Shown: positions 47,214 to 57,472 of the stretch, piece by piece
How the letters are laid out: each line of letters opens with the position of its first letter
Numbering within the stretch: position 1 is the first letter of the stretch
Source: Schistosoma haematobium
Taxonomy: Eukaryota > Platyhelminthes > Trematoda > Strigeidida > Schistosomatidae
Reading direction: 5' to 3'
Assembly (NCBI RefSeq): GCF_000699445.3
Contig: NC_067196.1
Coordinates: 25,809,116-25,873,115, forward strand
DNA length: 64,000 bases
The notes under the pieces: model-generated
What the model was told of the DNA's origin: nothing
Seen by the model: only the letters and a program-made list of their open reading frames with translations
Databases searched by the model: none
Program-made: the position numbers and the translations under genes

Positions 47214-47884
47214 CTTTCTAAATTTAGTTCATTGACAATTGTTCAAGTGGTAAATCAAAGATCACTGTAAATAGATCATGCCAATAATAAACATGACGCA
47301 GATTTATTTTTTTTTAAAAAGCGTCATCATTAAAATTGCTTTTAAATTCTACCTTCGATTTTGTTTAATTACTGGTTTAAAACAGCAAATTACTATGCAA
47401 AATCCTATATATATCATGTGAGTGGTATTGAAAGTGAAATATCCCATAAAACAGAATAGGAACAGTAAGAATATTTAATAGTCAAATACAAGTTTTATAT
47501 TTGACAGTGTGACAACCAAGAGAATAGAAAATGAAAATACATGCGAGAATTCGGAAAAAGGAAAAAATGATAGTTTTGTTTCAACATTTTGACTAGTGAT
47601 AATGAAAAACAAATTGGATCCGTATGGTTACATATTTTAAAATTATTCTGATACATACATGTTATTGTTGAACTAAGAAATATGCTAATTAATGTTTGCC
47701 TACTTCACTGGAACTAATATTGAGATGATTTTTAATGCATGCTTTGTACATTTTTTGTGCTTATCATTTAAGAGAATCAGTAAAGAAAAACTTTTATTAT
47801 TTTGATAGCGAATCGTTGTGACAAAAGTTGTTATAACTTGTGACCTTGTGCACTAATAACATATAGCGTAATGATATCGCCAAT
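47214..47884. other. AT-rich spacer
   Basis: Nothing recognised. Confidence 0.4.
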
Positions 47885-48295
47885 TTTGTGCTGATGATGT
47901 CGTTCAGAAGAACGATGAAAGCTCCACGACTAAGCCATCCAGCTCAGAGAACAAAACTCCACCAAGCTCATCCACCTGAGCTACAAATCTTCACCATCTC
48001 GATATCGCCAATTGGAAAATAGTGACTTATCGACCGGACCAATGACGCATAAACTCGTACGAACAGTCAAGAGTTCTTATCGGTTCCTTCTTCTCAGTCT
48101 CCGCGATATGAATCATATTTAACAAATATACTGGGTTTATTTACAAATCAAACAGACCACATCACACCATAAAATAGAAAATAACATTTGTACAAGATCA
48201 AGCTAAAAAGCGACTGTGAACGTGGGAGACTGTAATCAATAAACTGAACATAACCTAAGAGCAGAGTGTATCGTATAATAATAATAATAATCTAT
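47885..48295 (+). repeat. Repeat D, possible terminal region of a retroelement
   Basis: A less AT-rich block containing CCATCCAGCTCAGAGAAC and CACCTGAGCTACAAATCTTC (shared with 43565-43620), ending in an AAT-type tail at 48278-48292. A hammerhead-like string lies at 47890-47925: GCTGATGAT, a 6-7 bp hairpin TCGTTC/GAACGA, then GAAAGC. Penelope-like elements are known to carry hammerheads in their terminal repeats, which makes this worth checking, but I found no stem III or cleavage site. Confidence 0.4.
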
Positions 48296-49149
48296 AGGTC
48301 GAAATGAAGCTTATAATAAGAGAAATATGAGTATACGTGGTTTAGTTACTTAGCAATTGTACAACAAAAATATATGTATAGTATTGGTCCAGAAATAGAT
48401 CCATACAGTCACTAATCATTATTCTTGTCGGGATATAACAAAAATCTTTCTAAATGTCCAACTGACTAGAAGAGCAGATGGAACATTAAAAAGAGGGTTA
48501 CAATAAAGTTTGCAGTTGGACAATACACTCATTTCTATGGTACAGTACCAATCAGATACAAAAAAAGTTTGATAAAGATCTTGACTCATAGTGTTAGAAT
48601 GATTTGCTCGAATGACATTATTGTAGATGAGTTGGTTAATATTCATAACTCACTTAGTAGGAATAGATACCCAACGAAATTTATTGGCAAACGCATGGAA
48701 CAGATGACTTGTAAATAAACCCAGTATGTTTGAAATGAATCGTTCGCATAATCGAAACTGTTATTGGTTTTATGAACTAGAGTAGACGGGATAGGCCAAC
48801 AGAGGACTAATCTATCTTGTAATATAAAATGTCACGGTTTTTTATGACATAAACCTAGACTTATGCGCGTAATAAATAGAATAATTTCAACTGCGGAGAT
48901 TATTTCACATATAATTTTTACACATGATGTCTTCTATATACTCGTTACTTAGTTTTTATCACATTATTCATTCAAATACTAACATTGGTTCATTTAAATG
49001 ACATCTAATATTTCCAACAATTCCTATAGTTAAACTAAATCCATAAGATTGAAATTATTGCATATAATCTTTTATAAACACAGTTGACAGTAATGGTATC
49101 TTTTATTCCTTGAATAGTATAGTTTTATTATTTAAGAAGTGAATAATAT
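48296..49149. other. AT-rich spacer
   Basis: Nothing recognised. Confidence 0.4.
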
Positions 49150-49565
49150 GATAGCATGTAAATTCACTTGTTCTTTTATTTGTATTTTCCCATTGTTATT
49201 TAGGACTGCAATTGATCAGTCTCTTGTTGGCATATATGCATCCTGTGTGGATTGCCTTAAATCACAAGCTTTTCAACCAAAGATGGATACTGGCTAACGG
49301 TTGAGTATAGGACGCACATTTCGTCAACAACACCAAGTGAGTTTAAACATCACCCCATTGCACAAGCAAGTGACTATCAAGATTCAGTAGCTAAATGGAT
49401 AATACGATGGCATTTGAAGTGAACGGTCCTGGGTTCGAGTCCCAGAGTGAACGTCAACTCCGGGATGCAAGTGCATCCAGCTTACGAATACAAAGTAGGA
49501 CGAAACGCGCGTCTTGTATTCCACCGCTAGCCACTATCCATCTTTGATTAAAAAGATAGCATGTA
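49150..49565. mobile_element. SMalpha fold-back unit with 11-bp target duplication
   Basis: The perfect repeat GATAGCATGTA at 49150-49160 and 49555-49565 encloses 394 bp. The left arm (49161-49326) is minus-strand SMalpha: complete tail, CTAACGG and the start of a hammerhead. The right part is plus-strand: box A TAGCTAAATGG (49388), box B GGTTCGAGTCC (49432), hammerhead (about 49473-49525), then a clipped tail. The ribozyme reads CTTACGA with poor stem II. As in SINE-B units, the tRNA-like body points toward the clipped tail. Confidence 0.85.
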
Positions 49566-51427
49566 GTTTGGAAGTCAAGTATTGAAAATTATTTTTTATC
49601 ATTTGATGAAATCGGTTTATAATTCGATATGATTCTTTTCACGATTTTCCTTTGATCCGATTACGTTAATTCATAAATCAACCAGAATTAAATAGTGTAA
49701 GGTAGGACAATTTATCACTTTCAAGAATATTTTACTTCAGGAGTATTCATGAATATGTAATGGAAAGACATGGAACGACTTGTAAGGTTGTTGTAATAAC
49801 AACTAATGAATACATATCATTCTCACTATATTTGTAGGAAAGAAACTGATCATGGTATTAAAAAGTTCTTATAATGGATTACTGAACAAAAATTACATTA
49901 TTTGTTGGGAAAAATACTTTCTCCATAAGTGAAAAACAGAAAATTTTTTTAACGTTTTTTCGCATTGTAATGGAAAGAATGTGATATATGGGTTAAAGCC
50001 AATTTGCTGAGTTTATTTGGAGTAAATGAATTATGGCAAACAATGGATCTAGGATGAAAGTCTCGTTCTATTCGTAGCTCGTCACCTATATCCCGATATC
50101 AATTTTTATGTTAGTACTTGAATCCACTACCTGTCTCTTCAAACGTTAAAGTTTCATTCACTAACCTATTGAATTAAAATTGCCACGAACTATTTCAACT
50201 AGCACGATGCTCGATCCTGAAAATCAACAAGAAAATTCAAACATTTACTGTGAAATGGTACAATTCATTGAGTTGCTCTATTTTTCTTCATTTTCTGAAT
50301 TAAATCAAGTAAATATTTAACAGCTGTTGACCTCAGTTTATTCATACATGAGAAATTAGGTGATAAACCGATACTGATTTTGTTAGATAACTGACCATCT
50401 GTTTATTACAAAGAAAAATTTCATCAATTCGATGGTGATAATGAGTAACTTAAATATGTTGCCATTCATTTCTATCTACAAGAAAAGAAAAGAGTCCCAG
50501 TTAATGATTTTTTATACTTTGGAGACTGACAGTCAGTTTGATTATTTTGTTTGATGAATAAATAGTTAGTTTCAAGTATTGATAAGTAAGTGTATTCTGT
50601 TTGTCAGCTATATTTCCATAACAATCAGAGCTGGATGAAAAATCATTACATTTTAGAAATTATATGTCAGATTTAACTACAAATTTGTTAAATAAAACTA
50701 TTTAAGTACGAGTTACTTAATCAGTACGGATATTTACACTAGCATACGATATTTGTAACCTGGATGAAAAAGAGAAATGAAATGGAATGGAAATTGGAAT
50801 AGTTGATTTCATAATAAAATGTCTTATTTTCCATTCATTCACTATATGAATGAATCACTTTGTTGTGAAAGGTTGAAAATGATTAATAATGAACATAATG
50901 GACTACAAAAAAGTACACACAGTTTAGATATACTTATTAGAACTGACCAGCCACCATAAATGAAAGATTAAAAGAAACATAAGCAGTCTATATCAGTTTA
51001 ATTAAAAGAGTACCTACAATAAATTATGAAGTAGTGACACTGAGGTGTCAGTGGGAGTATAAGCATTACAGTGTAAACAGAACACATATTCAATGAGTCC
51101 TCGTCGTTATGAAACTTTTTACTGAACACGATATCTGTGATATATGCTACTTATGTCGACAAACAAGTAGTATGTCAAAGCAACCAAAATGGAATTCCCG
51201 TCAAAAAAAGTTGAGAAGATTGAACTGAAGAGAACAGAAAAGATTTGAAAGAATCATAAATAATGTAAAGGACAATCGATGAAAGATTTGCATATGAATT
51301 ATATAATATATGGTTTTCACATTTTACTAAAGAACTCCGTAATTTAACATTAAGCAATAAATTGATTGTCCCCACTTAACTGTTCGCTCCTAAATATCCA
51401 CTTATTCTCAAACACAGTAGAAGTTTT
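49566..51427. other. AT-rich region, nothing recognised
   Basis: The minus frame at 51175-51375 has no motif. Confidence 0.4.
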
Positions 51428-51983
51428 TTGATTGAGATCACGAATTGATGGATGCTAGACCACCGTTGTAAGACTCCTCGGCAGTGCGCATCCTAGAATC
51501 CCGCAAGCGGGATTCGAATCCAGGGCCTTCGATCTCGCGCGTAAACGCTTAAACTTTAGACCACTGAGCCGGTATCCAACGGTGTTAATGTCTAACCTCA
51601 ACCATGTGCTCACTAGTGATTAGCTTCGTGAGGGAATTCTCGGAGTTCTAGTGAGAAGCCGTAACCAGTGGAGCTAATTCATATCGGGTAGAGACAGGTA
51701 TCTACTTCATTACAGTGGAAGATGGTGATGCAATTTCGTGAATTAGTTGAGATTAGACATTAACACCGTTGGGTGTCGGCTCATTGGTCCAGAAGTTGTG
51801 TTCGTTCACAAGACCAAAGGCCTTGGATTTGAATTTTGCGAGGGGGATCGTGTATGCGCACTGCTGAGGAGTCCTAAAATAGGAAGAAACGACCGTCTAG
51901 AACTTCCAAGTTATCAATGATGGTCTAACATCAACCGGTTCATGATCTCAATCAAAAACTTAATCTCTACAATCCCATACTGA
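51428..51983. mobile_element. Two SINE-B copies head to head
   Basis: Minus-strand copy 51428-51604 (tail, damaged hammerhead, body with box B near 51510) directly joins a plus-strand full-length copy 51605-51983 that begins with the leader TGCTCACTAGTGAT. The plus copy has box A GGTCCAGAAG, a degenerate box B and a hammerhead at 51858-51904: CTGAGGA, GTCCT/AGGAA, GAAA, ACGACCGT, with the stem II closing pair lost. I could not find a target duplication. Confidence 0.75.
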
Positions 51984-52239
51984 AGACCAAAGATTCCGCT
52001 TTCTGAAATCATATGATATTTTGGAGAAATGTTAAAATAAGTAAAATGTAAATGTATGAAGTGATTTAAAACTGTCCAAACATTTAATTTTATACATGAA
52101 ATAATTTTCTTTTAAAAAGATAATCAATAATTGTTTAAGTAATTACTAACAACATTCAATCATTAATCATGTCAAAATGTGATTCTCTTCTATTCATCCA
52201 TAGTCATTAATTTATTAATAAATAATTTATGAAAATGGT
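51984..52239. other. AT-rich spacer
   Basis: Nothing recognised. Confidence 0.35.
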
Positions 52240-52310
52240 GAACAGCCTATTCTCCACCACGAGGGGTAACAGACATAAGTAAGTAAATAGGTAAGTAACT
52301 AAGTAATGTA
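52240..52310 (+). pseudogene. RTE 3'-end fragment with TAAG tail
   Basis: CCTATTCTCCACCACGAGGGG, then GTAACAGACA and several TAAG/TAAATAGG units match the 3' end of the RTE family on the plus strand. Confidence 0.75.
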
Positions 52311-54012
52311 TGAAACTACAATGTACACATCTAATCAGTTAAATAAATATTTAAATTAAAAAAGGAAGAAAAAGAATTGAACATTTGGCAAGTTCAATTT
52401 TTACTGTATTCATTTAAACAACGTCTATATTATTGAAAATGAAGAAGAACATTTTAAAAACTTCACAGACATACTACTTAGTTACTTAGTTTGATTATAA
52501 AAAAGAATTTTTTTAAAAAAAACTAAAAAAAAGAAAAGAATTAAAATGAACTAAACTTGAAATTTTTGTAAAATGGGAACCACTTTTTTCTTCTTTTTAC
52601 AAAATTATAATCTAACCATTTTATTTTAAGAGAAAAAATTGAAAGCATAATCATTATTTAACTGTTTGACTAGGTATGCAATACTTTAATTGTGTTCATT
52701 ACAAGAATCAGAAACAAATATGTAAATAAAGAGAATGGAATGAAATATTTTCTAGAAAAGAAACAAACAAACAAATAAAAAACAAAAGTTAATTGAATTA
52801 AAATTTTGAAGAGAAGAATTTTAATTTACTGTTTAATAATCAATTCATCAATCATTATATATATGCATGTAATTTGGCTTGTTTTAGATAAAAGTGAAAC
52901 ATAAGTTGGATAGTTATATATGTACTACTAATCTATTTAGACAACAGAAAAAACCAGCTACGAACAAACGATTGTAATATGTTAATAGATGGTATTTTCT
53001 TTTTCGATAGGTAGATTTCTTGACTAGTTAAATGGGACTGTTGATAAGATACCTATATATATATATATATACAGCTTTTTGGTCAGGCGTTATCCGATCC
53101 AAATTTCTACATAAATTCGTTTTTTTTGTATTAAGTTATTCTTGATAGCATTGTTAATTTGTTAATATAGAGGAAGCTTCAAATAACAGTTTCTGCTAAT
53201 GCCTTCAGTTAGTCAACGTTGAACAAGGTGCATTACATTGTTGAATCATCTAAACTAATAGACAAATCACAACTTTATTAAATAAAATAAATTTAATTGA
53301 AGATTAAACTATGATTTAAGCAGTCTAGAGGATAAATTTCAGTCAGTAACAATATTCATTGATTTTGTATTATAAAGATAATTCACATCATGAACTATCT
53401 TCGACTGTACGATTATTAATAACATGATTAAACTTGACGTTTGTTTTGTTTGAAACGGACTAGAAGTACTTATTCAAGATGCTATCAGAGGTCGATCATT
53501 GGCTCATATTTCTAACTTGAACAGTGCAAGATATTGTATAATCATCGAACAGTAAAGACGAATAAGTATTCCAAGGATTCTACTGATAAGTTGCGACAAG
53601 TGGAATTCATAAAGATTGAAACAAGAGACAGATATTTCTAATCATAGTAAAACTAAACAGTTCTCCGAATTTCTTTGGTTTACAACAATCTGTTAGATAA
53701 AAAAATTCGTTAAACTTCTTTTGATTTCAACTATTTTCATGAACAGTTTGGTCTTAATAATTTCAGTATTAAGTTTACTGCAATGATTTATTTTGTAAGC
53801 CACGCAAAATCACTATCATTATTGTCCGTTTCCCATAATAATAATCATCATCGATTTATTGGTTTTTGAGCAGGATATGATCCAACTAACTTAAGCATAT
53901 ATATATATATATATATAATGAAGTAATTAATTGATTAAACATTTTTATTGTAATAAATGTTTTAAATTATATAAACATTACCGTTTCACTTGAATGAAAT
54001 CAGTAATAAATA
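52311..54012. other. AT-rich region with short AT runs
   Basis: Poly-A stretches at 52500-52560 and TA runs at 53053-53071 and about 53898-53918. No gene recognised. Confidence 0.45.
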
Positions 54013-54449
54013 AATTCACTTCGCACTGTTTTACTTGTATCTTCCTATTGCTATTTAGGACTGCAGTTGATCAGTTTCATGTTGGCATATGTGCATCCTG
54101 CACAAATCGCCTTAATATAGCTTTAAGTCACAAGCTTCATAGGCAAAGATGGGTAGTGGCTAACAGTTAAAAATAGGACGCGCGTTTGGTCGTATTTGGG
54201 ATGTATCTGTATCTCAGAGTTGTTGTTCACTCCGGGACTCGAACTCAGTACCGTTTACTTCCCATTGTTGCTTAGGACTGTGCGTGTTGGATTCCACTGT
54301 TAGCTACAATCCATCTTTGCTTATAAAGCTTGTAACTTAAGGCAATATATTGGCGATCCATAAAGGATGCATATATGTCAGCAAGAGACTGATCAATTGC
54401 AGTCCTGAAAAACAATCGGAAGATACAAGAAAACAATACCAAGTGAATC
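54013..54449. mobile_element. SMalpha fold-back unit with terminal inverted arms
   Basis: Minus-strand SMalpha from its 3' end (54013) through tail, hammerhead (about 54165-54225) and box B (about 54235-54250). There follows a short piece of another minus-strand tail end (CTTCCCATTGTTGCTTAGGA), then from about 54280 the plus-strand 3' half of a hammerhead and a complete tail to 54449. The two tails pair over more than 100 bp. The left hammerhead keeps CGCGTCC, but its GAAA block is changed (GACCAAA region). Confidence 0.75.
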
Positions 54450-55525
54450 TAATCAGGTTTTTGTTAAATTTTGTATGAATTAAAGTAAACTAGTTTCATC
54501 AATTACAATTAGATCTCGACTGATTCATCGGCTTAAAATTTAGATGAATAATTTGGCTTCAAGTGTATGCATTTGGTATTAACTAAGCTCCAAGTTACGA
54601 CGAAACAAATTTTTAAAATGATAATTGATTTTGAATGTTCGTCTTGTAATTTCCGATCTTGGTAATATTGATCCTCATGTTCTTACGGTGTTGTGAGTAG
54701 CTATCTTCAAAAGTTAATAACTTAGTTTTGTTTTTACAAATAATGATGATAATTGATTTATTCAGTAACGTGTATTTGAACAAATTAAATGAATTGTTAG
54801 CTTAAAATATTTAATAGTGTAATAAAATCTGCTTTTTATCTATATTCAGTATGTGAATATTTGAATAGTTTGTGAAAAAAGACTTAAAATTGATGTAAGT
54901 CGCCATTCGTTTTCATCCACAGACGTTTTCCAGAAGTTTTATTTTTACTATATCATCCTTTCATTATACATTGGATGCCTGAATTCTTTAACAAACTCCA
55001 TTCATTTCTTTAACGAATAGAGAAAGATAAAGAACACATCAACGACTGTGGTGGTTGTGTTTGAATTTTGTTGTGGTTGGCTTGGTAATAGGCAATTTGT
55101 ATTTCTAAATGCATAAGAGTACGTAAAATGAACATAGTTACTAAAGTAACATGAATTCAAAATGGGGAGATTTTGCATAAACAGTTCATGCCAAAAGTTA
55201 CAGTTTAACTCTCTTCTGCTATTGAAATCCGATCATTTCGATTATCTGTACTCGGTTTCCCACTTTAATATTCTTAAATAACAAATCACATAAGAAAATA
55301 TTAAAGTACTGATTATATAACTTATGGTGCTATGCATTGTTCTGTTGAAGTAATTTTACGTGATAAAATACATTATTAACAACCAAAGCAAATATACGTA
55401 AACTACGGTAATGTAAACTGATTGATTTGTCGATAAAAAACAAACAGAATGTTGTATAGTGTAACGAGCTTAATTTGTAATAGTTTGAATTATCCTTTTG
55501 TTGATAATTCAAACTGAAATTTGAT
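54450..55525. other. AT-rich spacer
   Basis: The minus frame at 55330-55512 shows no motif. Confidence 0.4.
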
Positions 55526-55922
55526 CAGTCTTGGTTAATGCGGATCATGTGCGGATTTCCTAGATACAGCATTGTAACAGTGGATTTGAAGGATCTACTG
55601 CTAACGTCATTTCATCTTTACTAGTATAAGCAATGTTTATAAATAAGTCATTTACAAAAAGTACTACTAACGGAACGCGATAGTTTCTATGCAAAAAGAT
55701 AGAGGAAAGAATTCATATGAACAACCAACAAGTTTGTCTGCATTTATAATGAAGGCAAAGATGAATCTGGACTCAGTAACCAATTGGGTAAGGCGATGGA
55801 AGTTGAAGCGACTTGTACTCGATTTGAGTCCCGAAGTGAATATTATCTCTGGGATACTGGTGCATCCAGCTCTTTACCCCAAAGTAGGACGAAATGCGCG
55901 TCATAGATTCCACCCATTATTG
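55526..55922. mobile_element. SMalpha-like pieces, inverted
   Basis: A minus-strand tail remnant (about 55526-55605) and, from about 55752, a plus-strand body (box B-like GATTTGAGTCCC near 55823) with hammerhead remnant (GCATCCAGCTCTTTACCCC, AGGACGAAATGCGCGTC). The core CTGAYGA is lost. The 90-codon plus frame here (55689-55961) is incidental. Confidence 0.6.
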
Positions 55923-56216
55923 TTTAAATTGTTTTTTGATAGAGAATTCAACAGCCAATAATCGGATCTGCGGACGAAAATCATAATTTAGAACAACTAA
56001 AATTTTGGAAAAAATTCAAATTTTTAGACACTTAAAACACAAGGGATTTAAGATGTATGAAACGGGTAATCTTACCAGATCATAAATATGGGTTTATATA
56101 TTTTTCTGTTTTTATATACATTGTATCGCTATCATTTTGTGAAAGATCAGATCATAATCATTAATAATAATGAATGATCAGTAAATTTCACTAGATGATA
56201 AATATCTAACCTAACA
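55923..56216. other. AT-rich spacer
   Basis: Nothing recognised. Confidence 0.35.
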
Positions 56217-56652
56217 TAAATCTTAGAAGGGATTTTTATGGATGTTATAGTAATTTTTAATAGTTGAGATCATGAGTTAATTGAATCTAGACTACCATGG
56301 AAAACCTGGAAGCACTGGACGGCCATTTCGTTTTATTATGGAGTTCAATCGACTCTGTTGTAAGACAGTAACTTACTGAAGACAGTGGTGAATGTATCGC
56401 TCAATTTCGTGAGTTATTTGAAGTTAGACATTATTACCATTGGATGCCGGTTCAGTGGTATAGTGGTTAAGCGTTTGCACGCGAGACTGATAGATCCTGT
56501 GTTCGAGTTTCGCGGGGGGCGGGATCATGAATGTGCACTGCTGAGGAGTCCCATGCTAGGACGAAATGCCCATCCAATGCTTTCAGGTTTTCCATGGTAG
56601 TCTAGACTCAATCGACTCATGCTCACAACTATTAAAATAAAAGTAAATCTTT
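56217..56652. mobile_element. SINE-B fold-back unit
   Basis: Minus-strand tail and broken hammerhead (56225-56342) join a plus-strand copy at about 56343 within its leader. That copy continues through box A GGTATAGTGG (about 56455), box B GTGTTCGAGTTTC (about 56498), hammerhead 56535-56580 and a clipped tail. TAAATCTT at 56217-56224 and 56645-56652 may be the target duplication. The tRNA-like body again points to the clipped side. Confidence 0.7.
56535..56580 (+). ncRNA. Hammerhead ribozyme with compensated stem III (SINE-B)
   Basis: Stem I GCACTG/CAATGC (one mismatch), core CTGAGGA, stem II GTCC/GGAC, core GAAA, stem III ATG/CAT, cleavage triplet ATC. Relative to the usual ACG/CGT stem III both sides have changed together, keeping the pairing. 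ATC is a permitted cleavage triplet. Confidence 0.75.
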
Positions 56653-57429
56653 TAAGAAACTGAACAAATGGCATCATTCGAAAAAAAGTCAACTTTCCTA
56701 ATACATAAAACAGTATAAAAATATGAAATAGATCATTGAAAATTAATTAACTTCCATTGATAAATCAGAATTTGATTTTTATTTTTTCTCTTCATCTTTA
56801 CATTCAATAAACGAATCGTTTTGTGTTAAGGCCTTATTTTTCACTTTATTTTTTTTCTCTTTAAAATTCTTTTGCGAATGAAAAAATAAATAACTAAATA
56901 GATTGATGTTCCTATTTGTTTGATTATAGATTCCACTTATCCAGTTAATGACCTTTATTGACCTGAATAGTTTAGTGCAATTTAGTTTGGTTTTTCTTTC
57001 TTTTATTGAATGATAATTTCGATTATCATTGTTATTATATTTAAAATAAAAATTAAAAAAAAATTGGGTTTTTTTCTTTTCCTTTATCAAATTGAATTAG
57101 TCGGCCACATGGAAACAAATAAAAAAAAGAAAAGAAAAAAGAGAGAAAGGAGATTAAGTTGTTTTAAATTCACTTTCTTTCGATAAAAATATGTTATATT
57201 TTTCTATACAGTAAGAATAAATGAAAGATTGAAGGAGACATTCACTTTATAAGTCGATATTGAGTTGATGATAAGTAGATAGTTTTATATAACTGAATGA
57301 TTTTAATGTATGTTTATGATTTGTTATATTGGAAAACTTCTTGTTTATTCATACATCATAAATGTTATTAAATGGTATTCATATATACAGCCATGAGGTC
57401 TTGAGGCTCATCTAGTATATGTATTTGTA
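56653..57429. other. AT-rich region, low complexity
   Basis: A- and T-rich tracts at 56760-57160; the lysine/asparagine-rich minus frame 56779-57090 is a by-product of that composition. Confidence 0.45.
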
Positions 57430-57472
57430 AGCAGGGCAAAACATTCGTCCAGGATTTCACTGCTAGTCACAA
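57430..57472 (+). mobile_element. SMalpha-like 3' fragment
   Basis: GGGCAAAACATTCGTCCAGG and TTTCACTGCTAGTCAC match the end of the SMalpha hammerhead and the sequence after it. Confidence 0.5.

Noticed and set aside
55689..55961. Plus-strand 90-codon frame
   Set aside because: Most of it is a SMalpha tRNA-like body and hammerhead remnant.
56779..57090. Lysine-rich 103-codon minus-strand frame as a gene
   Set aside because: Low-complexity A/T-rich sequence with no motif and no repeat or conserved context.
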